DNA of 64,000 nucleotides from Zwartia hollandica (GTDB lineage Bacteria > Pseudomonadota > Gammaproteobacteria > Burkholderiales > Burkholderiaceae_B), in NCBI RefSeq assembly GCF_019923725.1, contig NZ_JAHXRI010000004.1, forward strand, positions 1-64,000, written 5' to 3'. Position 1 is the first letter of the stretch. The number at the start of each line of letters is the position of its first letter. Of the stretch, positions 26,808 to 37,134 are shown in pieces. The position numbers and the translations under genes were made by a program. The notes below the pieces were generated by a model. The model worked only from the letters and a program-made list of their open reading frames with translations, did not search any database and was not told the origin of the DNA.

Positions 26808-27935
26808 ATGTCTGTAAAAGATTCTGTGTTAAGTGCACCTAAGCATATTGCTGCGATCGCTCCTTACCAGGCCGGCAAGCCGATTGAAGAACTCGCGCGA
26901 GAGTTTGGTCTTGATGCATCAAAGATCGTGAAGCTCGCTTCGAATGAAAATCCATTGGGCATGCCAGAGTCGGCCAAACAAGCATTGAGCGCTGCTGTGG
27001 CGAACCTTGGTCGCTATCCCGACCCCGCTGGCTTTGATTTAAAGAAAGCGATTTCGCAGCGTTTTGGCGTGGATCAAACTTGGCTCACTCTAGGTAATGG
27101 TTCGAACGATATTCTTGAGCTTGTGGCGTCTGCGTTGATTGAGCCAGGCAGTGCAGTGGTGTATTCGCAATTTGCGTTTGTGGTCTATCGCCTAGCGACG
27201 CAAGCGCGAGGCGCGAAACACCTTGTCGTGCCAGCCAAAGACCATGGACATGATTTGCCAGCAATGCTTGAGGCGATTACGCCCGAGACAAAAATTGTGT
27301 ACGTGGCGAACCCCAATAATCCAACCGGCACGTATTTGTCGATCGAGGCGATTGAAACTTTCTTGGCAGGAGTCGCTGCGCGGCATGGAACACGTGTCAC
27401 GGTGGTCTTAGACGAAGCCTACAACGAGTTTCTGGAACCTGCTCTGCGCGTGGATGGTGTGGCACTCGTCAAACGCTACCCCAATTTAATCGTGTCCCGT
27501 AGTTTTTCAAAGGCCTACGGCCTAGCGGGCTTGCGCGTCGGTTTTGCGATGGCACAACCTGTGCTCACAGATCTGCTAAATCGGGTGCGCCAGCCTTTCA
27601 ATGTGAACTCGTTGGCGCAAGCCGCTGCCATTGCGGCGTTAAATGATAAAGAGTTCTTGGTCAAAAGTTTTGCGGTCAATCGCGATGGAAAGGAACAGCT
27701 GCAGAAGGCCTTTGAAACACTCGGCTTGCAGTTTGTTCCCAGCTACGCCAATTTCGTTTTAGTGAAGGTGGGTGATGCGGCACGCATTAATCTCGAGTTG
27801 CTCAAGCGCGGCGTCATCGTGCGTCCCGTTGCTGGTGATGGCCTGCCTGAATGGTTGCGCGTCTCGATCGGTCTGCCCCATGAGAATCAGACTTTTATCG
27901 ACGCGTTGACGGCGGTACTGAAAACGGCGCCTTGA
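26808..27935 (+). CDS. hisC: Histidinol-phosphate aminotransferase (aromatic-type copy)
   Basis: 375 residues, class I/II PLP enzyme: KLASNENPLGMPESA, YVANPNNPTGTY, PLP-lysine in SRSFSKAYGLAGLRVG, and a C-terminal RVSIGLPHEN. Between pheA and tyrA this is the second HisC type (often called hisC2) and may also transaminate phenylpyruvate or 4-hydroxyphenylpyruvate, closing the aromatic pathway. That role is inference from position. Confidence 0.93.
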   Translation: MSVKDSVLSAPKHIAAIAPYQAGKPIEELAREFGLDASKIVKLASNENPLGMPESAKQALSAAVANLGRYPDPAGFDLKKAISQRFGVDQTWLTLGNGSNDILELVASALIEPGSAVVYSQFAFVVYRLATQARGAKHLVVPAKDHGHDLPAMLEAITPETKIVYVANPNNPTGTYLSIEAIETFLAGVAARHGTRVTVVLDEAYNEFLEPALRVDGVALVKRYPNLIVSRSFSKAYGLAGLRVGFAMAQPVLTDLLNRVRQPFNVNSLAQAAAIAALNDKEFLVKSFAVNRDGKEQLQKAFETLGLQFVPSYANFVLVKVGDAARINLELLKRGVIVRPVAGDGLPEWLRVSIGLPHENQTFIDALTAVLKTAP

Positions 27936-27937
27936 CG

Positions 27938-28813
27938 ATGACTACGCTAAAAATTGGTACGCTCGCGGTAATCGGCGTTGGTTTAATCGGCGGTTCTTTT
28001 GCCGCTGCGTTGCGACGTGCCGGTAGTGTGGGGCGAGTGCTAGGTGCAGGACGGCGCCCTGAAACGCTTGCGCAGGCGGTAACGTTAGGTTTGATCGACG
28101 AAGCCGTTACGCTTAAAGAGGCTGCGACACGTGCCGATTTGATTTTCATTGCGGCACCTGTAGGAGCCTTCGAGGCTATCTTCGCCGAGATCGCCCCCCA
28201 TCTCGGATCCAAGACGATCGTCACGGATGGCGGCAGCACCAAGCGCAATGTGATCGAGGCTGCACGCACGGGCTTGGGTTCGCGCATTGCACAGTTTGTG
28301 CCAGGGCACCCGATGGCGGGTTCCCACGAAAAAGGGCCGCAAGCAGCTAATCCTGATCTCTACCAAGGGCGGCGTGTCATGCTTACGCCACTTGTTGAAA
28401 ATCATCCACAAGATATTGCGACTGTTCAGGCTGCTTGGCAGCAATGCGGCGCCAATGTTGTTTGTATTGATCCGAGTCAACACGATGGTGCAGTTGCGGC
28501 TGTGAGCCATTTGCCGCATTGGGTCGCTGCGCTCTTTATGCAGTACATCATCGGTGGGGATGATGCGATGCTAAAGCTAGAAACTGCGGGGACTGGCTTC
28601 AGGGATTTTACCCGCGTGGCACAGGGCTCACCAGAGATGTGGCGCGACATATTTATGGCGAACCGCGACGCCGTGTTGGCTGAGCTCGTAGCGCTGCGTC
28701 AAGTAATGGACCGTGCTGAACACGCATTGCGTGAGCATGATGCCGTTTGGCTTGAGGATATGCTGGATCGCGCGGCCAAGGCTCGCGCTGAGTGGCCAGG
28801 CGGGACTAAATGA
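27938..28813 (+). CDS. tyrA: Prephenate dehydrogenase
   Basis: 291 residues from ATG 27938 (TTG 27932 also possible, overlapping hisC). NAD site [17 protein letters not shown]; catalytic His region [15 protein letters not shown]; further [13 protein letters not shown]. It makes 4-hydroxyphenylpyruvate. Only 2 nt after hisC and overlapping aroA by ATGA. No ACT domain is present, so feedback control is not obvious here. Confidence 0.95.
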   Translation: MTTLKIGTLAVIGVGLIGGSFAAALRRAGSVGRVLGAGRRPETLAQAVTLGLIDEAVTLKEAATRADLIFIAAPVGAFEAIFAEIAPHLGSKTIVTDGGSTKRNVIEAARTGLGSRIAQFVPGHPMAGSHEKGPQAANPDLYQGRRVMLTPLVENHPQDIATVQAAWQQCGANVVCIDPSQHDGAVAAVSHLPHWVAALFMQYIIGGDDAMLKLETAGTGFRDFTRVAQGSPEMWRDIFMANRDAVLAELVALRQVMDRAEHALREHDAVWLEDMLDRAAKARAEWPGGTK

Positions 28814-30126
28814 GTGGTGTCCCGAGCCTTGAATTAGGACACTGTGTTGCAGCACAAGGCACGGTGCATTTGCCTGGTTCAAAAAGTATCTCGAATCGGG
28901 TGTTGCTCTTGTCTGCGCTGGCCGCTGGTGCGACTCGCATAGATGGCTTACTGCAGTCCGATGATACGCACGTCATGCTGACTGCCTTAGCTGCGCTTGG
29001 CATAAAAATTACGACCCACGCGCCCGACTCTGTCTCCGTCCAGGGTGTGTCGCGTTTTCCTGTGGAGCGCGCCGAGCTCTTCATGGGGAACGCCGGGACA
29101 GCGATTCGACCATTGACTGCGGCGCTCGCCATGATGGGTGGGCATTACTCCCTGTCAGGTGTGCCTCGTATGCATGAGCGCCCGATTGGCGATTTGGTCG
29201 ATGGCCTACGCGGAATGGGCGCGCGTATCAACTATCTTGGTCAAGAGGGTTACCCACCCCTGCACATTGAACCCTCTGGGGCGCTCTCAGATCGTGTTGC
29301 TGTGCAAGGCTCAGTATCCAGTCAGTTTTTAACGGCCGTGTTGATGGCGGCGCCACTTGCGGTTGCGCGCTCTAGCAAGGCCTTAGTGATAGATGTTGTT
29401 GGCGAGCTGATCTCTAAGCCCTATATCGATATCACTCTCAATTTGATGGCGCGCTTTGGCGTGACCGTGCAGCGCCATGGTTGGCAGCAGTTCGTGGTTC
29501 CGGTTGGTGCGGCTTATCGTTCGCCCGAACATATTTATGTAGAAGGCGATGCTTCGTCCGCTTCCTACTTTTTGGCGCTCGGTGCGATCGGCGGTGGTCC
29601 CGTCAAAATTGTCGGGGTAGGAGCGCAAAGCATTCAGGGCGATGTGGCATTTGCCGATACAGTGCAGGCGATGGGTGCTCTGGTCAAGCGCGATGCAGCT
29701 TCGATCGAAGTTACCGGGATTCAGGTTGCTCGCGGCGAAAAGCTCAAGGCCTTTGATACCGACTTTAATTTGATTCCGGATGCAGCGATGACCGCTGCGG
29801 CGCTCGCCTTGTTTGCAGACGGCCCATGCACTCTACGTAATATTGGGAGCTGGCGTGTCAAAGAAACCGACCGTATCGATGCGATGCAAACTGAGCTGCG
29901 CAAGCTCGGTGCGCAAGTTGAGAGTGGTCCGGACTGGCTGCGGGTTTTTCCAATTGCACAGGGCGGCTGGCGCGACGCAAGTATCCACACCTACGATGAC
30001 CATCGCATGGCGATGTGTTTCTCACTAGCCGCGTTTGGTCAAAGCCGCGTCACAATTTTGGATCCGGGGTGTGTGAGCAAAACGTTTCCGACCTACTTCG
30101 ATGTGTATGGTGGGCTGATTTCATGA
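28810..30126 (+). CDS. aroA: 3-phosphoshikimate 1-carboxyvinyltransferase (EPSP synthase)
   Basis: 438 residues. Motifs [20 protein letters not shown] (Lys, Ser, Arg of the shikimate site), [21 protein letters not shown], and [29 protein letters not shown] carries the usual Gly-Asn-Ala-Gly-Thr-Ala form of class I enzymes. It joins shikimate-3-phosphate and PEP, supplying chorismate for the genes before it. Overlaps tyrA and cmk by 4 nt each. Confidence 0.97.
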   Translation: MSGVPSLELGHCVAAQGTVHLPGSKSISNRVLLLSALAAGATRIDGLLQSDDTHVMLTALAALGIKITTHAPDSVSVQGVSRFPVERAELFMGNAGTAIRPLTAALAMMGGHYSLSGVPRMHERPIGDLVDGLRGMGARINYLGQEGYPPLHIEPSGALSDRVAVQGSVSSQFLTAVLMAAPLAVARSSKALVIDVVGELISKPYIDITLNLMARFGVTVQRHGWQQFVVPVGAAYRSPEHIYVEGDASSASYFLALGAIGGGPVKIVGVGAQSIQGDVAFADTVQAMGALVKRDAASIEVTGIQVARGEKLKAFDTDFNLIPDAAMTAAALALFADGPCTLRNIGSWRVKETDRIDAMQTELRKLGAQVESGPDWLRVFPIAQGGWRDASIHTYDDHRMAMCFSLAAFGQSRVTILDPGCVSKTFPTYFDVYGGLIS

Positions 30127-30809
30127 GCGGGACAATCCCGGTCATCACGATCGACGGACCAACCGCGTCCGGCAAAGGCACTGTCGCGCAACGTGTGGCT
30201 TCGGCGCTTGGTTGGACGGTGCTGGATAGCGGGGCACTTTATCGGTTAACGGCACTTGCAGTGCTGCAACAAGGGATTGATCCGGCAGACGAAGCAGCGG
30301 TTGCCGACATCGCAACCCGTCTGGACGTCCAGTTTCGGCCTGGTGAGGTTTGGCTGAGTGGCGAGAGTGTGGCCGAGGTCATTCGCCAGGAGCATGTTGG
30401 AAATCTGGCGTCTCGACTAGCCCCAAATCCTAAGTTACGCGCAGCCCTGTTGGGTCGTCAGCGCGCCTTTCGCCAAGCCCCGGGGCTTGTCGCGGATGGC
30501 AGGGATATGGGGACAATTGTGTTCCCAGATGCCGAGCTTAAGATATTTTTAATTGCTGATGTGCGGGCGCGAGCCGAGCGACGTGCTAAGCAATTGATCG
30601 AAAAGGGAATTTCTGCTAATCTAGAAGACCTTCTTGCAGATATGCGTGCCCGCGACGCCCGAGATACTGAACGCTCGGTTGCGCCACTTGTCGCTGCAAA
30701 GGACGCACACGTGGTGGATTCGTCGACGCTGACGATTGATCAAACGGTGCAAAGCATCCTTGACCTGTGGTCAAGGTTTTTATCCACTCCACCCAAAGCG
30801 GGTGTGTAA
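30123..30809 (+). CDS. cmk: Cytidylate kinase
   Basis: 228 residues. P-loop [33 protein letters not shown], and the lid region [13 protein letters not shown] with the CMP-binding Arg/Asp. It phosphorylates CMP and dCMP. The start is fixed by ATGA overlap with aroA. It sits before rpsA as in most proteobacteria. Confidence 0.96.
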   Translation: MSGTIPVITIDGPTASGKGTVAQRVASALGWTVLDSGALYRLTALAVLQQGIDPADEAAVADIATRLDVQFRPGEVWLSGESVAEVIRQEHVGNLASRLAPNPKLRAALLGRQRAFRQAPGLVADGRDMGTIVFPDAELKIFLIADVRARAERRAKQLIEKGISANLEDLLADMRARDARDTERSVAPLVAAKDAHVVDSSTLTIDQTVQSILDLWSRFLSTPPKAGV

Positions 30810-30841
30810 CCGGCTCCAAAGGCCATCTGGACTTCCTCTAC

Positions 30842-32554
30842 ATGTCAACTCAACAAACCTCAACCCAAGCCGGCGAAAGTTTTGCCGCGCTGTTTGCAGA
30901 AAGTATCCAAAAGCAGGACATGAAATCCGGCGAGGTTATTTCCGCCGAAGTCGTACGCATTGATCACAACTTTGTGGTCGTGAACGCAGGTCTCAAGTCT
31001 GAGGCGCTGATTCCGCTCGAAGAATTCCTCAACGATCAGGGCGAGCTCGAAGTCAAACCAGGCGACTTTGTGTCGGTGGCGATTGATTCGCTCGAAAATG
31101 GCTACGGCGATACCGTGCTGTCCCGCGATCGCGCCAAGCGCTTGTCTGCTTGGTTGTCGCTCGAGCAGTCGCTCGACAAGAATGAACTCGTCACTGGCAC
31201 GATTACAGGCAAGGTAAAGGGCGGTCTGACCGTCATGACCGCCGGTATTCGCGCGTTCTTGCCAGGTTCGTTGGTCGATCTGCGTCCTGTCAAGGACACA
31301 ACGCCTTTCGAAGGCAAGACCATGGAGTTCAAAGTTATCAAGCTCGACCGCAAGCGCAACAACGTTGTGTTGTCGCGTCGTGCTGTGCTCGAAGCCAGCA
31401 TGGGCGAAGAGCGTCAGAAGCTCCTCGAGAACCTGCAAGAAGGCTCGATCGTTAAAGGCGTGGTTAAGAACATCACTGACTACGGCGCGTTCGTTGACCT
31501 CGGCGGTATCGATGGCTTGCTGCACATTACCGATATGGCATGGCGTCGCGTGCGTCACCCTTCGGAAGTACTGACTGTTGGTCAGGAAGTCGAAGCAAAA
31601 GTGCTCAAGTTCGATCAAGAGAAGAGTCGCGTTTCTCTCGGCGTCAAACAGCTTGGCGAAGATCCATGGGTGGGTCTGGCACGTCGTTACCCACAGGGTA
31701 CGCGTCTGTTCGGTAAGGTCACGAACCTCACCGACTACGGTTCATTCGTTGAAGTTGAGGCTGGTATTGAAGGCTTGGTCCACGTTTCTGAAATGGATTG
31801 GACCAACAAGAACGTTGATCCACGCAAGGTTGTGACACTCGGCGAAGAAGTCGAAGTCATGGTTCTTGAGATCGACGAAGACCGCCGCCGTATCTCGTTG
31901 GGTATGAAGCAGTGCCGTCAGAATCCATGGGAAGAATTCGCAGCAAACTTCAAGCGTGGCGACAAGGTTCGTGGCGCCATCAAGTCGATCACCGACTTCG
32001 GTGTGTTTGTTGGTTTGGCCGGTGGAATCGATGGCTTGGTTCATCTGTCGGATCTGTCCTGGGCTGAGACTGGCGAAGAGGCCGTGCGCAACTTCAAGAA
32101 GGGCGACGAGCTCGACGCAGTTGTGCTTGGAATCGATACCGATAAAGAGCGTATTTCTCTGGGCGTGAAGCAACTGGAGGGCGATCCCTTCAATAACTTC
32201 GTGGGGACCTACGACAAAGGTGCTGTCGTTCCTGGCACCGTGAAGTCGGTGGATGCGAAAGGCGCAACCGTGACTCTGTCACTGGATGTTGAAGGCTACC
32301 TGCGTGCCTCCGAAATGGCTTCAGGTCGTGTCGACGATGCAACAACCGTCATGAAGGTTGGGGACAACATCGAAACCATGATTATCAACGTTGATCGCAA
32401 AACGCGTTCGATTCAGTTGTCGATTAAGGCGCGTGACAGCGCTGACACGGCTGACACGATGCAGCGTATGACTGAAGCAAGCGCTTCGTCGGGCACAACC
32501 AATTTGGGCGCATTGCTCAAGGCCAAGCTCGACCAGGCGCGTGACACTGAATAA
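30842..32554 (+). CDS. rpsA: 30S ribosomal protein S1
   Basis: 570 residues from ATG 30842. Six S1/OB repeats are visible, the last four most alike (for example [60 protein letters not shown]). It holds mRNA on the 30S subunit and helps start translation. IHF beta follows within 5 nt of the stop, the common rpsA-ihfB pair. Confidence 0.98.
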   Translation: MSTQQTSTQAGESFAALFAESIQKQDMKSGEVISAEVVRIDHNFVVVNAGLKSEALIPLEEFLNDQGELEVKPGDFVSVAIDSLENGYGDTVLSRDRAKRLSAWLSLEQSLDKNELVTGTITGKVKGGLTVMTAGIRAFLPGSLVDLRPVKDTTPFEGKTMEFKVIKLDRKRNNVVLSRRAVLEASMGEERQKLLENLQEGSIVKGVVKNITDYGAFVDLGGIDGLLHITDMAWRRVRHPSEVLTVGQEVEAKVLKFDQEKSRVSLGVKQLGEDPWVGLARRYPQGTRLFGKVTNLTDYGSFVEVEAGIEGLVHVSEMDWTNKNVDPRKVVTLGEEVEVMVLEIDEDRRRISLGMKQCRQNPWEEFAANFKRGDKVRGAIKSITDFGVFVGLAGGIDGLVHLSDLSWAETGEEAVRNFKKGDELDAVVLGIDTDKERISLGVKQLEGDPFNNFVGTYDKGAVVPGTVKSVDAKGATVTLSLDVEGYLRASEMASGRVDDATTVMKVGDNIETMIINVDRKTRSIQLSIKARDSADTADTMQRMTEASASSGTTNLGALLKAKLDQARDTE

Positions 32555-32559
32555 CTTCA

Positions 32560-32883
32560 GTGACTAAGTCAGAGCTTATCGCAGCGCTTGCGGCCCGTTA
32601 TTCTCAACTGGCCGCACGCGACACAGATTACGCAGTCAAGACCGTCCTTGATGCGATGACCCAGGCACTTGCCGAAGGCCAACGTATCGAGATTCGCGGT
32701 TTTGGCAGCTTCTCTTTGTCTGAGCGTGCGCCGCGTGTAGGCCGCAATCCGAAGTCTGGTGAACAAGTGTTGGTACCTGGCAAGCAGGTGCCTCACTTTA
32801 AAGCAGGCAAAGAGTTGCGAGAGCGCGTTGATTTAGCAGATGAGCAGCCAGTAGCTGAAGCTGCAAATCGAAAAACCGCCTAA
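32560..32883 (+). CDS. ihfB: Integration host factor beta subunit
   Basis: 107 residues, start GTG 32560 ([16 protein letters not shown]). IHF arm [29 protein letters not shown] with the intercalating Pro in the RNPKTG-type loop. The dimer bends DNA sharply. A terminator overlaps the last codons. Confidence 0.95.
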   Translation: MTKSELIAALAARYSQLAARDTDYAVKTVLDAMTQALAEGQRIEIRGFGSFSLSERAPRVGRNPKSGEQVLVPGKQVPHFKAGKELRERVDLADEQPVAEAANRKTA

Positions 32884-32899
32884 TTGGCGGTTTTTTTAT
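32872..32899 (+). terminator. Rho-independent terminator of the rpsA-ihfB unit
   Basis: AAAAACCGCC, loop TAATT, GGCGGTTTTTTT. The stem begins inside the final codons of ihfB. Confidence 0.9.
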
Positions 32900-32954
32900 G
32901 AACTCGAGCGGCAGGACGCTTACAATCTTCTTTTGCATATAAGGAGCATCAGTC

Positions 32955-33272
32955 ATGCGTTACATCGTCTGGGCTTTGCGTTTAATCGTATTTTTAGCGG
33001 TTCTGCTGTTTGCCCTTAAAAACACTGATCCGGTGGGCGTGACATTTTATGGCGATTGGGCCGTACAAGGCGTGCCTCTGATTGTCGTGATGCTGACCAC
33101 CTTTGTTTTGGGTACGGTGTTTGGATTGTTGTTGACCGTTCCGGGCTCTCTGCGTCGCCGCCGAGAAGTTGCGCGTTTGCGAAAAGAGCTTGAGCGAATT
33201 CAGGCAGCTGTAAATCCTGATTCGGGTGCGCAGACGCCCCCAGAGTTGTTGATGCCGATGTCACCGCTTTAA
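32955..33272 (+). CDS. lapA: LPS assembly protein A (LapA, DUF1049)
   Basis: 105 residues with two membrane helices (about 5-24 and 40-62) and a basic/coiled tail RRRREVARLRKELERIQA. LapA works with LapB to control LpxC turnover and LPS assembly at the inner membrane. Ribosome site AAGGAG before ATG 32955. lapB follows after about 44 nt. Confidence 0.92.
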   Translation: MRYIVWALRLIVFLAVLLFALKNTDPVGVTFYGDWAVQGVPLIVVMLTTFVLGTVFGLLLTVPGSLRRRREVARLRKELERIQAAVNPDSGAQTPPELLMPMSPL

Positions 33273-33316
33273 AGCGTGTCGGTGTAATGTGTATTTACTT
33301 GCTTTAGGAATGACAC

Positions 33317-34549
33317 GTGGATTTTGAAGCCTGGTGGCTGATATTTGTGCCGTTGCTGTTTGGCTTGGGCTGGCTGGCTGCGCGCTTTGATATCAAGCAA
33401 ATGCTGTCTGAAACCCGCAATTTGCCCGACTCCTATTTCAAGGGGCTTAATTTTCTTCTCAATGAAGAGCCCGATCGTGCGATTGACGCCTTCGTTGAAG
33501 TCGCCAAGCTTGACTCCGAGACGACTGAGCTGCATTTTGCTTTGGGAAGTCTCTTTAGACGGCGCGGCGAAATGGAGCGTGCAATCCGGGTCCATCAAAG
33601 CTTGTTGTTTCGTTCGGACCTGCCTATTGCCCAGCGTGAACATGCCCAGCATGAGCTTGCACAAGACTATCTGAAAGCAGGGATGCTTGATCGTGCAGAA
33701 GAAGCTTTCGCGGTCCTTAAGGAAACCTCTTTTGCCTTGCCGGCTTTGCGTGCACTGATCCGCATCTATGAATCAGAGCATGATTGGGGGCGGGCGATCG
33801 AGGCGGTGGATAGTCTGCGTAAGTTGGTCGATGAACCTGTGCCACAACTCGTGCACTACTATTGTGAACAGGCGCAGGCTGCGCTCGCGCTTAAACCGAC
33901 TGCGGATGTGCACGCGGCTCAGAAGGCGTTAACCCAAGCTGTTCATGCAGCGCAGGCAGCCCAAGTCGCTCCCGGATCTCCCTCGTTGGTGCGTGTGGCT
34001 ATGATTCGCGCTGGGATCGCTGGCTCTTTGCAAGACGAAGTGGCCAAGCGACAACATTTAGAGTCGATCCTGAAACAATCCCCCGAGTTTGCCGGTTTAA
34101 TTGCGCAAGACTTGCTTGCTGGCTACATCGCCTCGGGAGAATCGGCCGCGGGTTTAGCGTTACTTCTTGCGCATTACGAACAATACCCTTCGCTTGATTT
34201 GTTTAACGTGGTGTTTCGCGCCATGCGTGCGCAGCAAAGTGCAGCAAGCGCCTGGGCGTTTGCACGCAACTCGCTCCAGAATCATCCTTCGCTGCTTGGC
34301 TTAGACCGCTTCCTAGAGGCTGAGCTTGCGCAAGTCGAGCAAGAAGGCAAGGGCGCAGAACCGAAACAGGTCGCGGTGCCAGGTGCAGACTTAGCCTTAC
34401 TGCGCACGCTGATCAATCGCCACACGCAGCGCCTTGACCGTTACGTTTGCCGCAGTTGCGGTTTTCAGGCGCGACGCTATTACTGGCAGTGTCCGGGTTG
34501 CAATGCTTGGGAAACCTACAAGCCCCGCCGATTGGAAGAAATTGAATGA
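33317..34549 (+). CDS. lapB: LPS assembly protein B (LapB/YciM)
   Basis: 410 residues, start GTG 33317. One N-terminal helix anchors it (WWLIFVPLLFGLGWLAARFD), then TPR repeats (from about residue 40), and a C-terminal rubredoxin-like metal knuckle with CRSCGF and CPGC pairs. It guides LpxC to FtsH proteolysis and so balances LPS with phospholipid. Its stop overlaps hldE1 (ATGA). Confidence 0.94.
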   Translation: MDFEAWWLIFVPLLFGLGWLAARFDIKQMLSETRNLPDSYFKGLNFLLNEEPDRAIDAFVEVAKLDSETTELHFALGSLFRRRGEMERAIRVHQSLLFRSDLPIAQREHAQHELAQDYLKAGMLDRAEEAFAVLKETSFALPALRALIRIYESEHDWGRAIEAVDSLRKLVDEPVPQLVHYYCEQAQAALALKPTADVHAAQKALTQAVHAAQAAQVAPGSPSLVRVAMIRAGIAGSLQDEVAKRQHLESILKQSPEFAGLIAQDLLAGYIASGESAAGLALLLAHYEQYPSLDLFNVVFRAMRAQQSAASAWAFARNSLQNHPSLLGLDRFLEAELAQVEQEGKGAEPKQVAVPGADLALLRTLINRHTQRLDRYVCRSCGFQARRYYWQCPGCNAWETYKPRRLEEIE

Positions 34550-35475
34550 AGCCATTTCCAAAAGCAGCAATTGAAAAAGCGCGCGTTCTCGTAGTGGGTG
34601 ATGTCATGCTCGACCGCTATTGGTTTGGCGAGGTGGAACGCATTTCTCCAGAAGCGCCTGTGCCCGTTGTTCATGTCGCTAAGCGCGAAGATCGATTAGG
34701 CGGTGCAGCCAACGTCGCGCGTAACGCAGTCGCCTTAGGGGCGCAGGTAACACTGGTAGGCCTGGTCGGACAAGATGAGGCGGCAACCCGTGTCAGGTCC
34801 TTATTAGGTGAGGCGGGCGTCCAAGCGCATTTAGTCACTGATGCCCACCATCCGACGACACTCAAAATGCGCGTATTGGGTCGTCAGCAGCAGTTACTAC
34901 GTATCGACTTTGAAGAAAAGCCAACACCCGCGTTGTTGGAGTCGCTGGCTGAGCATGTTGCCCCATTGTTGGCACAACACGATGTTGTTGTGTTCTCAGA
35001 CTACGCAAAAGGCGCTTTGGCGCAGGTTGAGGCCTTGATCGCTCTTGCGCGTGCAAAAGGCCTTCCAATTTTGGTCGACCCCAAAGGCAGTAACTATCAA
35101 CGCTATCGCGGCGCAACGCTTGTGACGCCTAACCGCAGCGAAATGCAGCAGGCTGTTGGTCTATGGCATTCGGAGTCTGAGCTCAGCGAGCGCGCACAAG
35201 CGCTGCGTAATGAGCTTGAGTTGGAAGCCTTGCTTGTGACCCGCTCTGAACAAGGGATGACCTTGTTTACGGACGCAGGTAGTGACCACGTCGACGCACA
35301 GGCACACGAGGTGTTTGACGTGTCTGGTGCGGGGGATACAGTATTGGCAACCCTTGCGGTCATGCGTGCAGCGGGTGTGCCGTGGGCCGAGTCGATGCGT
35401 TGGGCGAACCGAGCCGGTGGTATTGTTGTGGGTAAGTTAGGAACCTCTATTGTGACCGCAGGAGAACTCGCATGA
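34546..35475 (+). CDS. rfaE: D-glycero-beta-D-manno-heptose-7-phosphate kinase
   Basis: 309 residues, ribokinase (PfkB) fold: [45 protein letters not shown] and catalytic [15 protein letters not shown]. It phosphorylates heptose-7-phosphate at C1. The separate nucleotidyltransferase domain of bifunctional HldE is absent, so this is the kinase-only form, usual in betaproteobacteria. hldD overlaps it by ATGA. Confidence 0.93.
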   Translation: MKPFPKAAIEKARVLVVGDVMLDRYWFGEVERISPEAPVPVVHVAKREDRLGGAANVARNAVALGAQVTLVGLVGQDEAATRVRSLLGEAGVQAHLVTDAHHPTTLKMRVLGRQQQLLRIDFEEKPTPALLESLAEHVAPLLAQHDVVVFSDYAKGALAQVEALIALARAKGLPILVDPKGSNYQRYRGATLVTPNRSEMQQAVGLWHSESELSERAQALRNELELEALLVTRSEQGMTLFTDAGSDHVDAQAHEVFDVSGAGDTVLATLAVMRAAGVPWAESMRWANRAGGIVVGKLGTSIVTAGELA

Positions 35476-36461
35476 TTGTCGTAACAGGCGCAGCCGGCTT
35501 TATTGGCAGTAACATCGTGCGTGGTTTGAACCGTCGCGGACACACCAATATTCTTGCGGTAGATGATCTGACCGATGGAGACAAGTTCGTCAACCTGGTG
35601 GGTGGGCAAATTGCCGACTACATGCACAAAGATGAATTTCGGCGGGGCGTGCTTGACGGATTTTTACCAGGTGTGAGAGCGGTTTTTCATCAAGGCGCTT
35701 GCTCCGATACGACTGAACGTAACGGTCAGTTCATGATGGACAACAATTATCGGGTCACTCTTGAGCTATTCGAGTATTGTCAGTCGCACAAAATCCCTTT
35801 CATTTACGCATCGTCGGCTGCCGTGTATGGCGCCGGCCCCGTCTATGTTGAAGACCTCGCCAATGAGCGCCCCTTGAACGTCTATGGCTATTCAAAGTTT
35901 TTATTTGATCAGGTTTTGCGTGCGCGGATGACCTCGCTCACCGCCCAAGTAGTCGGGTTGCGCTACTTCAATGTGTATGGCCCGCAAGAGCAGCATAAAG
36001 GACGAATGGCTTCTGTTGCGTTTCACAACATGAATCAGTTCTTGGCTGAAGGTCATGTTCGCCTGTTCGGTGGATGGGATGGGTACGCGGATGGCGGGCA
36101 GATGCGTGACTTTATCTCCGTCGATGATGTGGTGGATGTCAATTTGCATTTTCTGGAACATCCCAAAGTGTCCGGCATTTTCAATTGCGGTACCGGCCGA
36201 GCCCAGCCTTTCAATGATGTGGCGAGTGCCGTTGTCAATGCAATGCGTGGCATACAAGGCAAGCCAGCGCTCTCTCTAGAAGATCTGGTCAAGCAGGGCA
36301 TGCTGCGTTACGTTGAGTTCCCTGAAGATCTCAAAGGTCGCTATCAGAGCTACACCCAAGCTGACATAAGCGCTTTGCGTAAGGCAGGCTTCACAGCACC
36401 GCTGCGTGATGTTCAGACCGGCGTGGCGCAGTACGTTCAGGCATTGCACGCACCGAGGTAA
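35472..36461 (+). CDS. rfaD: ADP-L-glycero-D-manno-heptose 6-epimerase
   Basis: 329 residues, extended SDR. NADP site [29 protein letters not shown], and catalytic [10 protein letters not shown]; then [18 protein letters not shown], diagnostic for RfaD/HldD. It makes ADP-L,D-heptose for the LPS inner core. Cotranscribed with rfaE and lapB. Confidence 0.96.
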   Translation: MIVVTGAAGFIGSNIVRGLNRRGHTNILAVDDLTDGDKFVNLVGGQIADYMHKDEFRRGVLDGFLPGVRAVFHQGACSDTTERNGQFMMDNNYRVTLELFEYCQSHKIPFIYASSAAVYGAGPVYVEDLANERPLNVYGYSKFLFDQVLRARMTSLTAQVVGLRYFNVYGPQEQHKGRMASVAFHNMNQFLAEGHVRLFGGWDGYADGGQMRDFISVDDVVDVNLHFLEHPKVSGIFNCGTGRAQPFNDVASAVVNAMRGIQGKPALSLEDLVKQGMLRYVEFPEDLKGRYQSYTQADISALRKAGFTAPLRDVQTGVAQYVQALHAPR

Positions 36462-36530
36462 ATTCCGAATGGCTTGGGCCGTTCACACGCGGTCCTCCGC
36501 GACGGCAGCTCAAGCAACATAGCGCAACGT

Positions 36531-36557
36531 AAACAAGATTCATGTCGAATCTTGTTT
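36531..36557. terminator. Strong inverted repeat after rfaD
   Basis: AAACAAGATTC, 5-nt loop, GAATCTTGTTT: 11-bp stem. There is no long T-run, so it may end transcription weakly or protect the 3' end. Confidence 0.5.
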
Positions 36558-36581
36558 GATCGTTTCTCCCTAGGATGCGCT

Positions 36582-37094
36582 ATGAACCCTTTTCTTGTTG
36601 ATCCCGTCGCCCGGCCGATTGCAAACCCACTCGCTGTCGAATGGAATGACGTGATGTCTCCGCGACGCTCAGCTCGACCGTTTCGGTATCGTGCCGGCAG
36701 GTTGGCCGTAGCCGCAGCGGGCCTGGGGGCTGGTTTGAGTGGTGGGTTCGCTGCGTATGCGCTCGATGTCAACGTCGCGTCAGTCGCAGAGTTAGAACGA
36801 CTGCGTGGGATCGGTCCGCGCACTGCACAGATGATCATTCAAGAGCGCACAAGGGCCGGTGCCTTTGAGTCGTTGTCTGACTTATCTGACCGGGTACGCG
36901 GGTTGGGTGCGCAGCGTGTGAGGGTGTTACAGGGTCTGGGGCTACGTGCGGGAAGCGCTGGCTCTAGTTCGCCAGAAAATCCGTTAGGTGTCACGCAGGA
37001 GCCGCGGGATCGGAGGGCATCGCGACTACCTGTGCGCGACACCGTCACGCCCGAGTTACTGCCAGGACGAATAATCCCTGCAGAGCATAAGTAA
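36582..37094 (+). CDS. ComEA-like helix-hairpin-helix protein
   Basis: 170 residues from ATG 36582. A hydrophobic segment (LAVAAAGLGAGLSGGFAAYA) around residue 42-60 would export or anchor it; then the HhH pair LDVNVASVAELERLRGIGPR and TAQMIIQERTRAGAFESL, the ComEA core that binds double-stranded DNA during uptake. A low-complexity tail follows. It may be the periplasmic DNA receptor of natural transformation, or a generic HhH protein. Confidence 0.8.
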   Translation: MNPFLVDPVARPIANPLAVEWNDVMSPRRSARPFRYRAGRLAVAAAGLGAGLSGGFAAYALDVNVASVAELERLRGIGPRTAQMIIQERTRAGAFESLSDLSDRVRGLGAQRVRVLQGLGLRAGSAGSSSPENPLGVTQEPRDRRASRLPVRDTVTPELLPGRIIPAEHK

Positions 37095-37134
37095 TCGTGT
37101 CTCTGGCCGAGACATTTTCGGTATGATCGATCTT

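Noticed and set aside
30860-31618. Long open frame of 252 codons opposite to rpsA
   Set aside because: It is a shadow of a codon-biased ribosomal gene; no family features or ribosome site.
36531-36557. Inverted repeat after rfaD considered as a recombination or operator site
   Set aside because: Its place right after an operon end and its 11-bp stem with a short loop fit a transcript end better.
36474-36581. Upstream extension of the ComEA-like frame
   Set aside because: The extra 36 residues cover the hairpin after rfaD; the ATG at 36582 gives a sensible exported protein.
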